A DNA stretch of 64,000 nt, from the NCBI RefSeq assembly GCF_013139515.1, contig NZ_WTAR01000022.1:1-64000 (forward strand), read 5' to 3'. The stretch is from Lutibacter sp. GTDB lineage: Bacteria > Bacteroidota > Bacteroidia > Flavobacteriales > Flavobacteriaceae. The translations under genes and the position numbers were made by a program. Of the stretch, positions 17,364 to 26,595 are shown one piece after another. The notes under the pieces were generated by a model. That model made no database searches and was not told the origin of the DNA. It saw only the letters and a program-made list of their open reading frames with translations. Every line of letters starts with the position of its first letter. Position 1 is the first letter of the stretch.

Positions 17364-18328
17364 CTTTGAATTAAAAATTCTATTTGACTTGGGTTAATTT
17401 TTAGTGTAGAAATAAATTCGCTTTGTTGTTGTATTGTTGGAGTTAAATACTTAATTAATGTATCGTTTTTATACTGATTAAAATCGTACACAATTAAAAA
17501 ACTATTTTTGGTTATTTTGTTAAAGTTTGAAAGCCCTGCTTGATAAATAACTTCAATTTCTTTTGGAAAAGTGTTAATTTGCATATTCTCAGGCTTATTA
17601 ATTAAAGTTATTGGTAACATAAATTTTCCTTCAGTAAATTTATCAACCTTACCTGTAACTATTATTTTAGTTGCTGAAAAAGTTAAATGCTCTTTTTGTA
17701 ATGGAAGTTTTAAAGGTAAATCTTTATGAATAGACTCATAAACATCGCTTAATTTTAATACTGAAGTTGTTAACTCTTTTATTGAATCTACAAACTTTTC
17801 AGGACCTGTTATTAAAACAGAATCTGGCTTAATTATTATATTTTCAATAAAATTATAACCTAATTTAAATTTTATATCTAATGATGGGTTTACAGGTATC
17901 TTTTTAGATTTATTATTTCCTAACTCAATAAAAATTGTATCATTTAAAACATTCACAACTTCTGTTTCATTAGATAATTGAGCTTTTAAATACGTAATTT
18001 GTTGGTTAGGTAACATATAAAAACTTGAACCGTTTTTAATAGTGTTCTTTAAACTTAAAACAACCTTACTTTTTTTTACTTTGTATTTTAACAACGTAAA
18101 ACCCGGAGCTTTTAAAGCTATTTTAATTTCAGAAACTGGTTGAGATTGTAGTAATTTTCCTGCAGGAATATCTTTATATGTTACTCTAAAAACGGCTAAA
18201 CTAGTATATGTTTTAGATAATTCAATTAACAACCAAATTATTGAAGTTAATAACAATATAAATAAAAACACTTTAGCTTTTCTTTTATTGTTAATTGATA
18301 AGTTTGTTTGTTGTGTAGCTGTTTTCAT
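17360..18328 (-). CDS. YbbR-like domain protein
   Basis: The 322-residue protein has a single N-terminal membrane helix (about 20-40, FLFILLLTSIIWLLIELSK) and an extracytoplasmic region with YbbR-type beta repeats: IPVNPSLDIKFKLGYN, IIKPDSVLITGPEKFVDSI and MLPITLINKPENMQ. YbbR domains are structural modules; in other phyla they accompany c-di-AMP cyclase, but none is present here. The position between yajC and coaE is a conserved Bacteroidetes arrangement. Confidence 0.82.
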   Translation of the reverse strand: MKTATQQTNLSINNKRKAKVFLFILLLTSIIWLLIELSKTYTSLAVFRVTYKDIPAGKLLQSQPVSEIKIALKAPGFTLLKYKVKKSKVVLSLKNTIKNGSSFYMLPNQQITYLKAQLSNETEVVNVLNDTIFIELGNNKSKKIPVNPSLDIKFKLGYNFIENIIIKPDSVLITGPEKFVDSIKELTTSVLKLSDVYESIHKDLPLKLPLQKEHLTFSATKIIVTGKVDKFTEGKFMLPITLINKPENMQINTFPKEIEVIYQAGLSNFNKITKNSFLIVYDFNQYKNDTLIKYLTPTIQQQSEFISTLKINPSQIEFLIQR

Positions 18329-18354
18329 TTACTAATAATAAGATTTAAATATAC

Positions 18355-18384
18355 AAAAAAAGTGAGTTTAAAAACTCACTTTTA
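18355..18384 (-). terminator. Hairpin after yajC
   Basis: AAAAAGTGAGT pairs with ACTCACTTTTT around a short A/T loop and gives a T run on the minus strand. It lies between yajC and the YbbR gene and may partly attenuate the downstream YbbR-coaE genes. Confidence 0.6.
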
Positions 18385-18403
18385 ATTAAATATGTATTAT
18401 TTC

Positions 18404-18724
18404 TTATTTAGCTACTTTTGGTGCTTGTAACTTTTTACTAAGTTCCATTGAAATTGATGAACGTTCAAATTTCATTTTTCCGGCTCCAGTTTCAATAATA
18501 ACAGTATTGTCACTATCAACAATATCTAAAATTTTACCGTGAATACCACTTGTTGTTATTATTTTATTTCCTTTTGCAATTGATGCCTGAAAAGATTTTT
18601 CATTCTTTTGACGTTTCATTTGTGGACGAATCATAAAAAAATAAATGACTACAAACATTAGCAAAAATGGTAACATTCCTTGTAATGTGCTTGTTCCTAC
18701 TTGTAAAAATATTGATGTGTACAT
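18404..18724 (-). CDS. yajC: Preprotein translocase accessory subunit YajC
   Basis: The 106-residue protein has one N-terminal membrane helix (LPFLLMFVVIYFFMI) directly followed by the hallmark RPQMKRQKNEKSFQASIAKGNKIITTSGIHGKI. YajC binds SecDF-YidC at the Sec translocon. The size is normal. It lies downstream of nusB and the DUF1573 gene in the same operon. Confidence 0.93.
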   Translation of the reverse strand: MYTSIFLQVGTSTLQGMLPFLLMFVVIYFFMIRPQMKRQKNEKSFQASIAKGNKIITTSGIHGKILDIVDSDNTVIIETGAGKMKFERSSISMELSKKLQAPKVAK

Positions 18725-18758
18725 TAATTATATTTTAAATTATTAATTTTCTTTTAAA

Positions 18759-19241
18759 TTATTTTTTAAATGATGGCTTTTTAGTAGAACCATCTTTACC
18801 AATTACAATTCCTGAAATACGCAACATCTCAGTTCCTTTTTCAGTATTTGTTTTAAGTGTAATTGATTTACTTTGTTTACCTGTTCTTCCTCTTGAATTA
18901 AATGAGAATTTTAACTCAGCTGACTCACCTGGTTTAATAGCTTCTTTTGGCCATTCAGGTACTGTACAACCGCATGATGCTTTTGCATTTGTAATTATTA
19001 AATCTACTTTCCCTGTATTTGATATATTAAAAATACCTTCTATAACATCTCCTTCTTTAATATCACCAAAATTATATTCAGTTTTATCAAATTCAATAAT
19101 TGGGGCTCCTAAATTAATGATTGCATCTCTTTCTTTTGCTGTTTCTAAATTTGTTTCTTTTATTTTAGAAGCTGCATTTTCTTTACAAGAAACTATTACT
19201 AAACTTAGGATAGCAATATAAATAATTTGAATTTTTTTCAT
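18759..19241 (-). CDS. DUF1573 lipoprotein
   Basis: The 160-residue protein starts with a lipoprotein signal (LVIVSCKE, Cys19) and carries one DUF1573 domain: EFDKTEYNFGDIKEGD, FNISNTGKVDLIITNAKASCGCTVPEWP and GKQSKSITLKTNTE. The CGCT motif is conserved. DUF1573 has an Ig-like (ASH/MSP) fold without known activity. The location between nusB and yajC recurs in Flavobacteria, but a functional link is not shown. Confidence 0.87.
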   Translation of the reverse strand: MKKIQIIYIAILSLVIVSCKENAASKIKETNLETAKERDAIINLGAPIIEFDKTEYNFGDIKEGDVIEGIFNISNTGKVDLIITNAKASCGCTVPEWPKEAIKPGESAELKFSFNSRGRTGKQSKSITLKTNTEKGTEMLRISGIVIGKDGSTKKPSFKK

Positions 19242-19265
19242 TTTTAAAAGTTTTGTTTTATACTA

Positions 19266-20204
19266 TTAAAGTAGTCCTCTTCCAATTTTATTCAACCTTT
19301 TTGAAGCTGTAAAATCTTTTAAAATTTTATCTAAAACTCCGTTAATAAAAAAGCTACTTTTATTGGTTGAATAATCTTTAGAAATCTCTATATATTCATT
19401 TATTGTAACGCGCGTTGGCATAGATGGGAATTTTAAAAATTCACAAATAGCCATTTTTATTAAAATCATATCTATATCTGCAATTCGTTCAGAATCCCAG
19501 TTAGGTGTTTTATCAATAATATCTTTTTCAAACTCCGTATGGTTTAACACTACTTTTCTAAATAAATCAACAACAAACTGTTTGTCATCAATATCTTTAT
19601 ACAAGTTCCCTAAATGAAAAGCATTATTTGGTTTTAATTGATTTAATGTTTTAACAACCCAAGTATTTACAAACGGAATATCATCAACCCAACTAATACT
19701 TTTATCTTCAAAATATTCAGAAAGTTTTTCATTTGGAGCAATAATTTCTTTAAATAGAGCTACTAAAAACTCTTTTTCTTCTTGAAATGAAGATTTTTCT
19801 GAACTCATAAACGCTTTATAAAGCTCACTTTCTTTAGTTAACTTTAGTATTTCATGAATATATTCATTGTCTAAAGTCCAATAATTTAATTTGTTAGTTT
19901 CTAAATGCGTATTTAATGAAACGCTTTCATCTAACAATTTAAAAATTTCAAGATCAATAAATTTACTGCTTGGTTTTAATTCTTCGGCAGTTGCCAAATG
20001 TTTCTTTTGAGAAATTCCAATATGCTTCTTTTCTAGATTTTTTACTTCAACAAACAAACGAAGTGTTAATGCATATAAATCATACATTTTATCTATACTT
20101 CCATATAAGAATTTTTCTTCCTTTGTTAAATTGTCACTTTTAGATTGTAATAACGCATATACAGATTGCATTACTTTAACTCTAATATGTCTTCTATTTA
20201 TCAT
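19266..20204 (-). CDS. nusB: Transcription antitermination factor NusB (long Bacteroidetes form)
   Basis: The 312-residue protein begins MINRRHIRVKVMQSVYALLQS and ends with the NusB core (ADIDMILIKMAICEFLKFPSMPTRVTINEYIEISKDYSTNKSSFFINGVLDKIL). Typical NusB is about 140 residues; Bacteroidetes versions carry a long insert between the first helix and the core, as here. NusB pairs with NusE to bind boxA RNA in rRNA antitermination. It is the first gene of the operon running to coaE. Confidence 0.92.
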   Translation of the reverse strand: MINRRHIRVKVMQSVYALLQSKSDNLTKEEKFLYGSIDKMYDLYALTLRLFVEVKNLEKKHIGISQKKHLATAEELKPSSKFIDLEIFKLLDESVSLNTHLETNKLNYWTLDNEYIHEILKLTKESELYKAFMSSEKSSFQEEKEFLVALFKEIIAPNEKLSEYFEDKSISWVDDIPFVNTWVVKTLNQLKPNNAFHLGNLYKDIDDKQFVVDLFRKVVLNHTEFEKDIIDKTPNWDSERIADIDMILIKMAICEFLKFPSMPTRVTINEYIEISKDYSTNKSSFFINGVLDKILKDFTASKRLNKIGRGLL

Positions 20205-20240
20205 TTAAAGAACTTTGAAATTTTTAGTGTTTTAAAGCTG

Positions 20241-20248
20241 CAAAAATA
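20241..20248 (-). promoter_or_regulatory. -7 box of the nusB operon
   Basis: TATTTTTG on the minus strand matches TAnnTTTG, 36 bp before the nusB start. No proper -33 TTTG is seen. Confidence 0.45.
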
Positions 20249-20380
20249 CTACTATTTTTTATAAATTTAATAGTGTTTTTTAATTTTTTAATCAAAGTTA
20301 AAACTATCATAAACAAATTAAAATAAAATTTAATTCATGTATCTTCGTGCTTTCAAAATTGAAGTACCCTTATTTTTTTT

Positions 20381-22135
20381 ATGAAAGCATTACAATATTT
20401 AAATAAATACTTTTTTAAATACAAGTTTAGATTGCTTGTAGGGATTGTAATTACTATTTTTTCTAAAGTATTAATATTACAAGTTCCTCAACTTGTAGAA
20501 GAATCTATAAATTTAGCTGAAGATTATAAAAACGGACTTATTTATGATTTTGAATTTGTAAAATCTTCACTGCTTAACAATATACTTCTTATAATTGGTG
20601 TGGCTTTACTTTCTGGTTTTTTCACTTTTTTAATGAGACAAACCATTATTGTAACTTCTAGATTAATTGAATTTGATTTAAAAAATGAAATTTATCAACA
20701 ATACCAGCGTCTTTCACTAAATTTTTACAAAAAAAACAAAACCGGTGATTTAATGAACCGAATTAGTGAAGATGTAAGTAAAGTTAGAATGTATGTTGGG
20801 CCGGCTGTTATGTATACTATGAATATGTTAGTGTTATTTGTAGTTGCAATTATAAAAATGTACGATATAGATCCTTTATTAACAAATTACACCTTATTAC
20901 CACTACCCTTTTTATCTATCTCTATTTATTTTTTAAGTAGAATTATAAATAAACGAAGTACCATTGTACAGCAATATTTATCAAATTTAACAGCAAATGC
21001 ACAAGAAACTTTTTCAGGAATTAGTATTTTAAAATCTTATGGCATTGAGCACAAAACAAGTGTTGAGTTTGAAGAGCTTGCTAATACTTCAAAAGAAAAA
21101 AATATAGATTTATTTAAAGCACAAGCTTTATTTTTTCCATTAATGATTTTATTAATAGGTTTAAGTAATATTTTAGTTATTTATATTGGAGGTTTAAGAT
21201 ATATTGAAGGCTCAATTACTTTAGGTGTTATTGCACAATTTATTATGTACGTAAATATGTTAACGTGGCCTGTTGCAGTAGTTGGCTGGGTAACATCAAT
21301 GATACAACAAGCTGAGGCTTCTCAAAAGCGTATCAATGAATTTTTAAAACATCAACCAGAAATTGTTAATAACAACCAAAATTCCTCAAAAATTAATGGA
21401 GAAATTGAATTTAAAAACATTTCGTTTACTTATGATGATACAAATATTACAGCCTTAAAAAATGTAAGTTTTAAACTGGAAAAAGGAAAAACTTTAGCTA
21501 TTTTAGGAAATACTGGTTCAGGAAAATCAACAATTATAAATTTAATTGCTCGTTTATACGATACTAATTTGGGTGAAATTTTAATTGATGGAACTACGAT
21601 CAAACAACTTAATTTAAATAATTTAAGACAAAGTATTGGATTTGTACCACAAGAAGCTTTCTTGTTTTCAGATACTATAAAAAACAATATTAAATTTGGT
21701 GATGAAACTGCCTCAGACAGCAAAATAGAACAAGCTGCAAAAGATGCATATATCCATCATAATATTATTAATTTTAATGACGGCTACAATACTTATGTAG
21801 GTGAAAGAGGTGTTACCCTTTCTGGAGGTCAAAAACAACGAATATCTATTGCTAGAGCAATTATTAAAGATCCAAATATTTTAATTTTTGACGATTGTCT
21901 ATCAGCTGTAGATACTGAAACTGAAGAGATAATTTTAAATAACTTATACAAAGTTAGTAAAAACAAAACAACCATTATTGTAAGCCATAGAATTTCATCA
22001 ATTAAAAATGCTGACACTATAATTGTACTTGAAAATGGCGAAATAATTCAACAAGGATCACATTCTAAGTTGGTTCATATTAATGGGTATTATAAAGAAC
22101 TATTTGAACAACAACTTTTAGAAAAAGAAATATAA
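20381..22135 (+). CDS. ABC exporter half-transporter (MsbA-like) with Asp in place of the Walker B Glu
   Basis: The 584-residue protein has a six-helix export-type membrane domain (about 1-310) fused to an ATPase. Walker A is GNTGSGKST (376-384), the signature LSGGQ (480-484), and the H-loop His is 536. Walker B reads LIFDD (501-505): the usual catalytic Glu after the second Asp position is Asp. That change is typical of the degenerate site of heterodimeric exporters, yet no partner gene is adjacent. The cargo could be lipid or drug. TATCTTCG at 20340-20347 is a near -7 box. Confidence 0.9.
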   Translation: MKALQYLNKYFFKYKFRLLVGIVITIFSKVLILQVPQLVEESINLAEDYKNGLIYDFEFVKSSLLNNILLIIGVALLSGFFTFLMRQTIIVTSRLIEFDLKNEIYQQYQRLSLNFYKKNKTGDLMNRISEDVSKVRMYVGPAVMYTMNMLVLFVVAIIKMYDIDPLLTNYTLLPLPFLSISIYFLSRIINKRSTIVQQYLSNLTANAQETFSGISILKSYGIEHKTSVEFEELANTSKEKNIDLFKAQALFFPLMILLIGLSNILVIYIGGLRYIEGSITLGVIAQFIMYVNMLTWPVAVVGWVTSMIQQAEASQKRINEFLKHQPEIVNNNQNSSKINGEIEFKNISFTYDDTNITALKNVSFKLEKGKTLAILGNTGSGKSTIINLIARLYDTNLGEILIDGTTIKQLNLNNLRQSIGFVPQEAFLFSDTIKNNIKFGDETASDSKIEQAAKDAYIHHNIINFNDGYNTYVGERGVTLSGGQKQRISIARAIIKDPNILIFDDCLSAVDTETEEIILNNLYKVSKNKTTIIVSHRISSIKNADTIIVLENGEIIQQGSHSKLVHINGYYKELFEQQLLEKEI

Positions 22136-22163
22136 AAATAGTGATATAAGTCAATTATTTTTA

Positions 22164-22171
22164 TAGATTTG
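22164..22171 (+). promoter_or_regulatory. -7 box of the PUR gene
   Basis: TAGATTTG matches TAnnTTTG and puts the transcription start near 22178. This lies downstream of the ORF-track start (22169), so translation must begin later, at 22217. Confidence 0.55.
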
Positions 22172-22216
22172 TGTAGAAATCTAATTATAGGATTAATTAA
22201 AAATAGAGAGTTAATT

Positions 22217-22591
22217 ATGGAAAAAGAACATTTAGAGCAAGAGGAAATATTCTCACAGGTTCTGAGAGCAGGAAGAAGAACTTACTTTTTTGATGTAAGA
22301 GCTACGAAAGCTGAAGATTATTACTTAACAGTTACGGAAAGTAAAAAATTCACACACGATGATGGATCATTCCATTACAAAAAACACAAAATTTATTTAT
22401 ACAAAGAAGATTTTTCTGAATTTAATGAGATGCTAAAAGCAGCAACTGATTATATTTTAACTGAAAAAGGTGATGAAGTAATTTCTGAACGTCATCAAAA
22501 GGATTTTAAAAAACCTTCTGAATTAAAAAGTGAAACTGAAGAAGTTACAAGTACTGAAAGTTTTACTGATGTAAATTTTGAAGATATTTAA
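22217..22591 (+). CDS. PUR-alpha-like nucleic-acid-binding protein (DUF3276)
   Basis: Starting at MEKEHLEQEEIFSQ gives about 124 residues with the single PUR repeat: SQVLRAGRRTYFFDVRATKAEDYYLTVTESKKF and HKIYLYKEDFSEFNEMLKAATDYIL. DUF3276 proteins are bacterial PUR-alpha homologues that bind single-stranded DNA or RNA and are very common in Bacteroidetes. The ORF track adds 16 residues (MCRNLIIGLIKN...) that overlap the promoter and are not part of the family. The C-terminal tail is acidic. The gene is monocistronic and ends in a terminator. Confidence 0.88.
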   Translation: MEKEHLEQEEIFSQVLRAGRRTYFFDVRATKAEDYYLTVTESKKFTHDDGSFHYKKHKIYLYKEDFSEFNEMLKAATDYILTEKGDEVISERHQKDFKKPSELKSETEEVTSTESFTDVNFEDI

Positions 22592-22610
22592 AATTACATC
22601 CATCTAAATT

Positions 22611-22636
22611 AAAAACACTTCTTTCGAAGTGTTTTT
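22611..22636 (+). terminator. Terminator of the PUR gene
   Basis: An 11-bp stem AAAAACACTTC/GAAGTGTTTTT with a 4-nt TTTC loop runs directly into a long T tract on the plus strand. Confidence 0.85.
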
Positions 22637-22648
22637 TTTTGCATAAAA

Positions 22649-22673
22649 AAAACCGACTTTATAAGTCGGTTTT
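22649..22673 (-). terminator. Terminator of sucC
   Basis: An 11-bp stem AAAACCGACTT/AAGTCGGTTTT with a 3-nt loop is flanked by T runs in both directions. It lies 24 bp past the sucC stop on the minus strand. Confidence 0.8.
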
Positions 22674-22696
22674 TTAATTTTATAATTTAAGTTTTT

Positions 22697-23893
22697 TTAA
22701 CTCGCTAAAACTTCTTTTACTTTATCTGCAGCTTCCTGAAATTCAGTAGCTGAAATTACATCTAATCCACTAGCGTCAATTAATTGTTTAGCCTCAATTG
22801 CGTTTGTACCTTGTAAACGTACAATAATTGGTACTTTAATAGCATCTCCCATATTAATAAAAGCATCAATAATACCTTGTGCTACTCTATCACAACGTAC
22901 AATACCACCAAAAATATTAACTAAAATAGCTTTTACGTTATCATCTTGTAAAATAATTCTAAAAGCTGTTTCAACACGTTTAGCATCAGCGGTACCACCA
23001 ACATCTAAAAAGTTAGCAGGCTCACCTCCAGATTGTTTAATTAAATCCATAGTACTCATTGCTAAACCAGCACCATTTACCATACATCCAACATTACCAT
23101 CTAAATCTACATAATTTAAACCTGCAGCATTTGCTTCAACTTCAATATCGTTTTCTTCACGTAAATCACGTAATGCAGCTAAATCTTTATGACGGAACAA
23201 CGCATTGTCATCTAAAGTTACTTTAGAATCAACAGCTAAAATTTTATCATCTGATGTTTTTAAAACAGGATTTATTTCAAATAACGAAGCATCCGATTTT
23301 ACGAAAGCAGTATATAAAGAAGTAACAAATTTTATCATTTCTTTCAATGCTCCACCTGATAAACCTAAGTTAAAAGCAACTTTACGTGCTTGAAAAGGTT
23401 GTAATCCTATTAATGGATCTATTTCTTCAGTAAAAATTAAATGTGGTGTTTTTTCAGCAACAGCTTCAATATCCATTCCACCTTCAGTAGAATACATAAT
23501 CATATTTTTACCTGTAGCTCTATTTAATAAAACAGACATGTAATATTCATCTGGTTCATTTTCACCTGGGTAATATACATCTTCAGCAACTAATACTTGG
23601 TGCACTTTTTTACCTTCAGCAGAAGTTTGTGGTGTTTTTAACATCATTCCAATCATGCTTTCAGAAATAGTTTCAATTTCAGCTAAACTTTTTGCAAGTT
23701 TAACTCCTCCACCTTTTCCACGACCACCTGCGTGAATTTGTGCTTTTACAACCCACCAACCTGTACCGGTTTCAGTAGCTAATTGTTTTGCAGCTTCCAC
23801 TGCTTTTTTATGATTATCTGCAACAATTCCACGTTGTATTCTAACGCCAAAACTGTTTAATAATTCTTTTCCTTGATATTCGTGTAAATTCAT
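22697..23893 (-). CDS. sucC: Succinyl-CoA ligase (ADP-forming) beta subunit
   Basis: The 398-residue protein begins MNLHEYQGKELLNSFG and has the ATP-grasp nucleotide site (WWVVKAQIHAGGRGKGGGVK), FEINPVLKTSDDKILAVDSKV for metal, and the CoA-ligase end (LDVGGTADAKRVETAF, VNIFGGIVRCDRVAQGI). With SucD it converts succinyl-CoA to succinate with ATP formation in the TCA cycle. The length is normal. sucD is not adjacent, so the two subunits are encoded apart, a common layout in Flavobacteria. Confidence 0.96.
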   Translation of the reverse strand: MNLHEYQGKELLNSFGVRIQRGIVADNHKKAVEAAKQLATETGTGWWVVKAQIHAGGRGKGGGVKLAKSLAEIETISESMIGMMLKTPQTSAEGKKVHQVLVAEDVYYPGENEPDEYYMSVLLNRATGKNMIMYSTEGGMDIEAVAEKTPHLIFTEEIDPLIGLQPFQARKVAFNLGLSGGALKEMIKFVTSLYTAFVKSDASLFEINPVLKTSDDKILAVDSKVTLDDNALFRHKDLAALRDLREENDIEVEANAAGLNYVDLDGNVGCMVNGAGLAMSTMDLIKQSGGEPANFLDVGGTADAKRVETAFRIILQDDNVKAILVNIFGGIVRCDRVAQGIIDAFINMGDAIKVPIIVRLQGTNAIEAKQLIDASGLDVISATEFQEAADKVKEVLAS

Positions 23894-23921
23894 TAGAAAT
23901 AAAGGTTTTATTAAATATGGA

Positions 23922-23929
23922 CAAATGTA
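23922..23929 (-). promoter_or_regulatory. -7 box of sucC
   Basis: TACATTTG on the minus strand, 28 bp before the ATG, matches TAnnTTTG; the -33 region lacks TTTG. Confidence 0.5.
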
Positions 23930-24086
23930 ATAATCATAACTTGAATTTTATGTTGAATTGCAAAAAAGTTTTTCGTTGTGTAACATAATGTTTTTTTTAA
24001 GGTCTTTAATATTATTAACATTTATTTAAGAGGGTATATTTTATAACTTAAATAATTTAGCGGCATCCTAAAAGCCTTAAAAAAAC

Positions 24087-26528
24087 ATGAAAACGTATTT
24101 CATCATATTTTGTTTATTAATAGTCTCCTATTCATATTCACAGTCTAGTGTTAAATCTATAAATGCTGTACGAGTCTCAAATTCACCTACTATTGATGGT
24201 GTTTTGGATGATGAAGCTTGGATTAATGCTGAAATAGCTAAAGATTTTACAATGTTTAGACCAGGTTCTGGAGATAAAGAACCTGAAAACAAAAAAACAG
24301 AGGTAAAAGTTATTTATGATGATGAAGCAATTTATTTTGGTGCTTTTTTATATGATGATGATGTTAATAGCATCCCCAAAGAATCTGCAACAAGAGATAA
24401 TTTTGCACAAACAGATTGGTTTGGAGTTATTATAAATACACTTAATGATGGTCAAAACGATACTGAATTTTTTGTGCAAGTAACAGGAAACCAAGCTGAT
24501 GCAAAAGTAAGTATTAACAATGAAGATTTTAGTTGGAATGCCGTATGGACTAGCGCAGCTAAAATTAATAGTAAAGGATGGGTAGCTGAAATTAAAATTC
24601 CCTATTCAGCATTACGATTTTCTAATGGAAATGTACAAACTTGGGGATTAAATTTTCACAGAAGAATTCAAAATAAAAAAGAACAATATACTTGGAATTT
24701 TATTGATAAAACGAACGGTAGTCTTGGTCAATACTCTGGAATTTTAGAAGGTTTAAAAAACATACAGCCTCCTACTCGTTTAAGTTTTTATCCGTATGCT
24801 TCTTCTTCATATGTAACATTTGATGGCAATAATGAATTTAATACCAATTATGGAGTTGATGTAAAATATGGAATTAATGAAAGTTTTACATTAGATGCTA
24901 CTTTAATACCAGATTTTGGACAAACTGCCTTTGATGATGTCACCTTAAATTTAGGCCCTTTTGAACAACATTTTTCTGAAAAAAGATCGTTTTTCACTGA
25001 AGGAACAGAACTTTTTAGTAAAGGTGATTTATTTTATTCAAGAAGAATTGGAAATGCACCTACAGCCTATTATGACGAAGAAAATTTAGGTGAAAATGAA
25101 GAAATTATTGACAATCCTACAAGTGTAAATATGCTAAATGCTATTAAAATTTCTGGTAGAACAAAAAAAGGATTGGGAATAGGTGTTTTTAATGCAATTA
25201 CAGAAAAAACTGAAGCTACAATTAAAAAAAATGAAATTGACCCTGTCTCATTTGAAGAAATAATTTCTTTTAGAAAAGTAGTTACAGAACCTTTTGCAAA
25301 TTATAGTGTTGTTGTACTTGATCAACAATTTAACAAAAATTCATCAGTAAGTTTTGTAAATACAAATGTACTAAGAAATGGTTCTTTCAGAGACGCAAAT
25401 GTTTCTGGACTGCTTTTTAATTTATCTAATAAAACTAATAAATATAATGTAAATGGTGGTGTTGGAATGAGCACTATTAATGAATTTGGAGAAAAATCTA
25501 CCGGGTATATTTCAAGCATTGAAATAGGAAAAGTAAGTGGACACTGGCAATATGAAATAGAACATAACCTACAAGATACCAAGTTTGATAAAAACGATTT
25601 AGGGTTTCAAAGAAGAAATAATTTTAGCAATTTTGAAGGTAAAATATCATATCGCATCTTTGAACCTACCGAAAAGTTTGATGATTATAGAATTACTTTT
25701 TGGGGTGGTTTAAACTATCTCTATAAACCCAATACATACACAGGTAATTATATGGGTCTCAATTACTTTTTTCAAACTAAGAAAACGAAGACCGCTTTTG
25801 GTGGAAATGTTCAAAGTAATATTGGAAATCAATTTGATTATTATGAACCAAGGGTTGAAGGAAGATATTTTAAACAAGGAGGAAGGTTATCTTCTAACCA
25901 ATGGTTTTCTACAGATTATAGAAAGAAATTTGCAATAGATGCTAATATATTCTACGCCAAAAGGTTGAATGATGACAATCATTTTATATTTACTGAAATA
26001 GCTCCAAGATATAGAGTGAATGATAATTTATCTTTTATATATAGTTTAAGATATACTAAAGACACAAATGATAAAGGTTATGTAAATGAATTAGAAAACG
26101 GTGCTATAATTTTTGGAAATAGAGATGCTAAATCTGTTACAAATTCAATTTCTGGAAAATATAATTTTAGCACAAAAGCTGCACTTTCACTTACCTTCAG
26201 ACAATATTGGTCACCTGTTAAATATGACGATCAATATTATGTATTAAATAATGATGGTACATTATCTGAAGATAGCTATACAGCAAATCATGATATTAAT
26301 TTCAACACTTGGAATTTCGACCTTAATTTCACGTGGGAATTTGCACCTGGAAGTCAATTAATTGCGCTGTACAGAAACTCTCTTTTTAATGAAGATGAAT
26401 TTTCTGACTTAAACTTTAAAGACAATCTAAGCAACTTATTTAAAGAGCCAATGCTCCATAATTTTTCAGTTAGAATGGTTTATTATATAGACTATAACAA
26501 TGCGAAAAAATGGTTTAGAAAAAGCTGA
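24087..26528 (+). CDS. DUF5916 protein: CBM9-like domain plus outer-membrane barrel
   Basis: The 813-residue protein has a signal peptide (...VSYSYSQ) and a CBM9-like N-terminal domain (SPTIDGVLDDEAWINAEIAKDF, EVKVIYDDEAIYFGAFLYDD, GWVAEIKIPYSALRF). A long beta-rich C-terminal region (about 240-813) contains FFTEGTELFSKGDLFYSRRIG and ends in an aromatic-alternating strand (FSVRMVYYIDY), as outer-membrane barrels do. Proteins of this DUF5916 layout are frequent in Bacteroidetes; no activity is established. It is a single gene, followed after a 67-bp gap by the LolD-like ATPase. Confidence 0.85.
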   Translation: MKTYFIIFCLLIVSYSYSQSSVKSINAVRVSNSPTIDGVLDDEAWINAEIAKDFTMFRPGSGDKEPENKKTEVKVIYDDEAIYFGAFLYDDDVNSIPKESATRDNFAQTDWFGVIINTLNDGQNDTEFFVQVTGNQADAKVSINNEDFSWNAVWTSAAKINSKGWVAEIKIPYSALRFSNGNVQTWGLNFHRRIQNKKEQYTWNFIDKTNGSLGQYSGILEGLKNIQPPTRLSFYPYASSSYVTFDGNNEFNTNYGVDVKYGINESFTLDATLIPDFGQTAFDDVTLNLGPFEQHFSEKRSFFTEGTELFSKGDLFYSRRIGNAPTAYYDEENLGENEEIIDNPTSVNMLNAIKISGRTKKGLGIGVFNAITEKTEATIKKNEIDPVSFEEIISFRKVVTEPFANYSVVVLDQQFNKNSSVSFVNTNVLRNGSFRDANVSGLLFNLSNKTNKYNVNGGVGMSTINEFGEKSTGYISSIEIGKVSGHWQYEIEHNLQDTKFDKNDLGFQRRNNFSNFEGKISYRIFEPTEKFDDYRITFWGGLNYLYKPNTYTGNYMGLNYFFQTKKTKTAFGGNVQSNIGNQFDYYEPRVEGRYFKQGGRLSSNQWFSTDYRKKFAIDANIFYAKRLNDDNHFIFTEIAPRYRVNDNLSFIYSLRYTKDTNDKGYVNELENGAIIFGNRDAKSVTNSISGKYNFSTKAALSLTFRQYWSPVKYDDQYYVLNNDGTLSEDSYTANHDINFNTWNFDLNFTWEFAPGSQLIALYRNSLFNEDEFSDLNFKDNLSNLFKEPMLHNFSVRMVYYIDYNNAKKWFRKS

Positions 26529-26595
26529 TAATAATAATTAGGTATTTATTTTAACTTTTAGCTGTTTAACTTTATTATTTATTTATTTTTGAATT

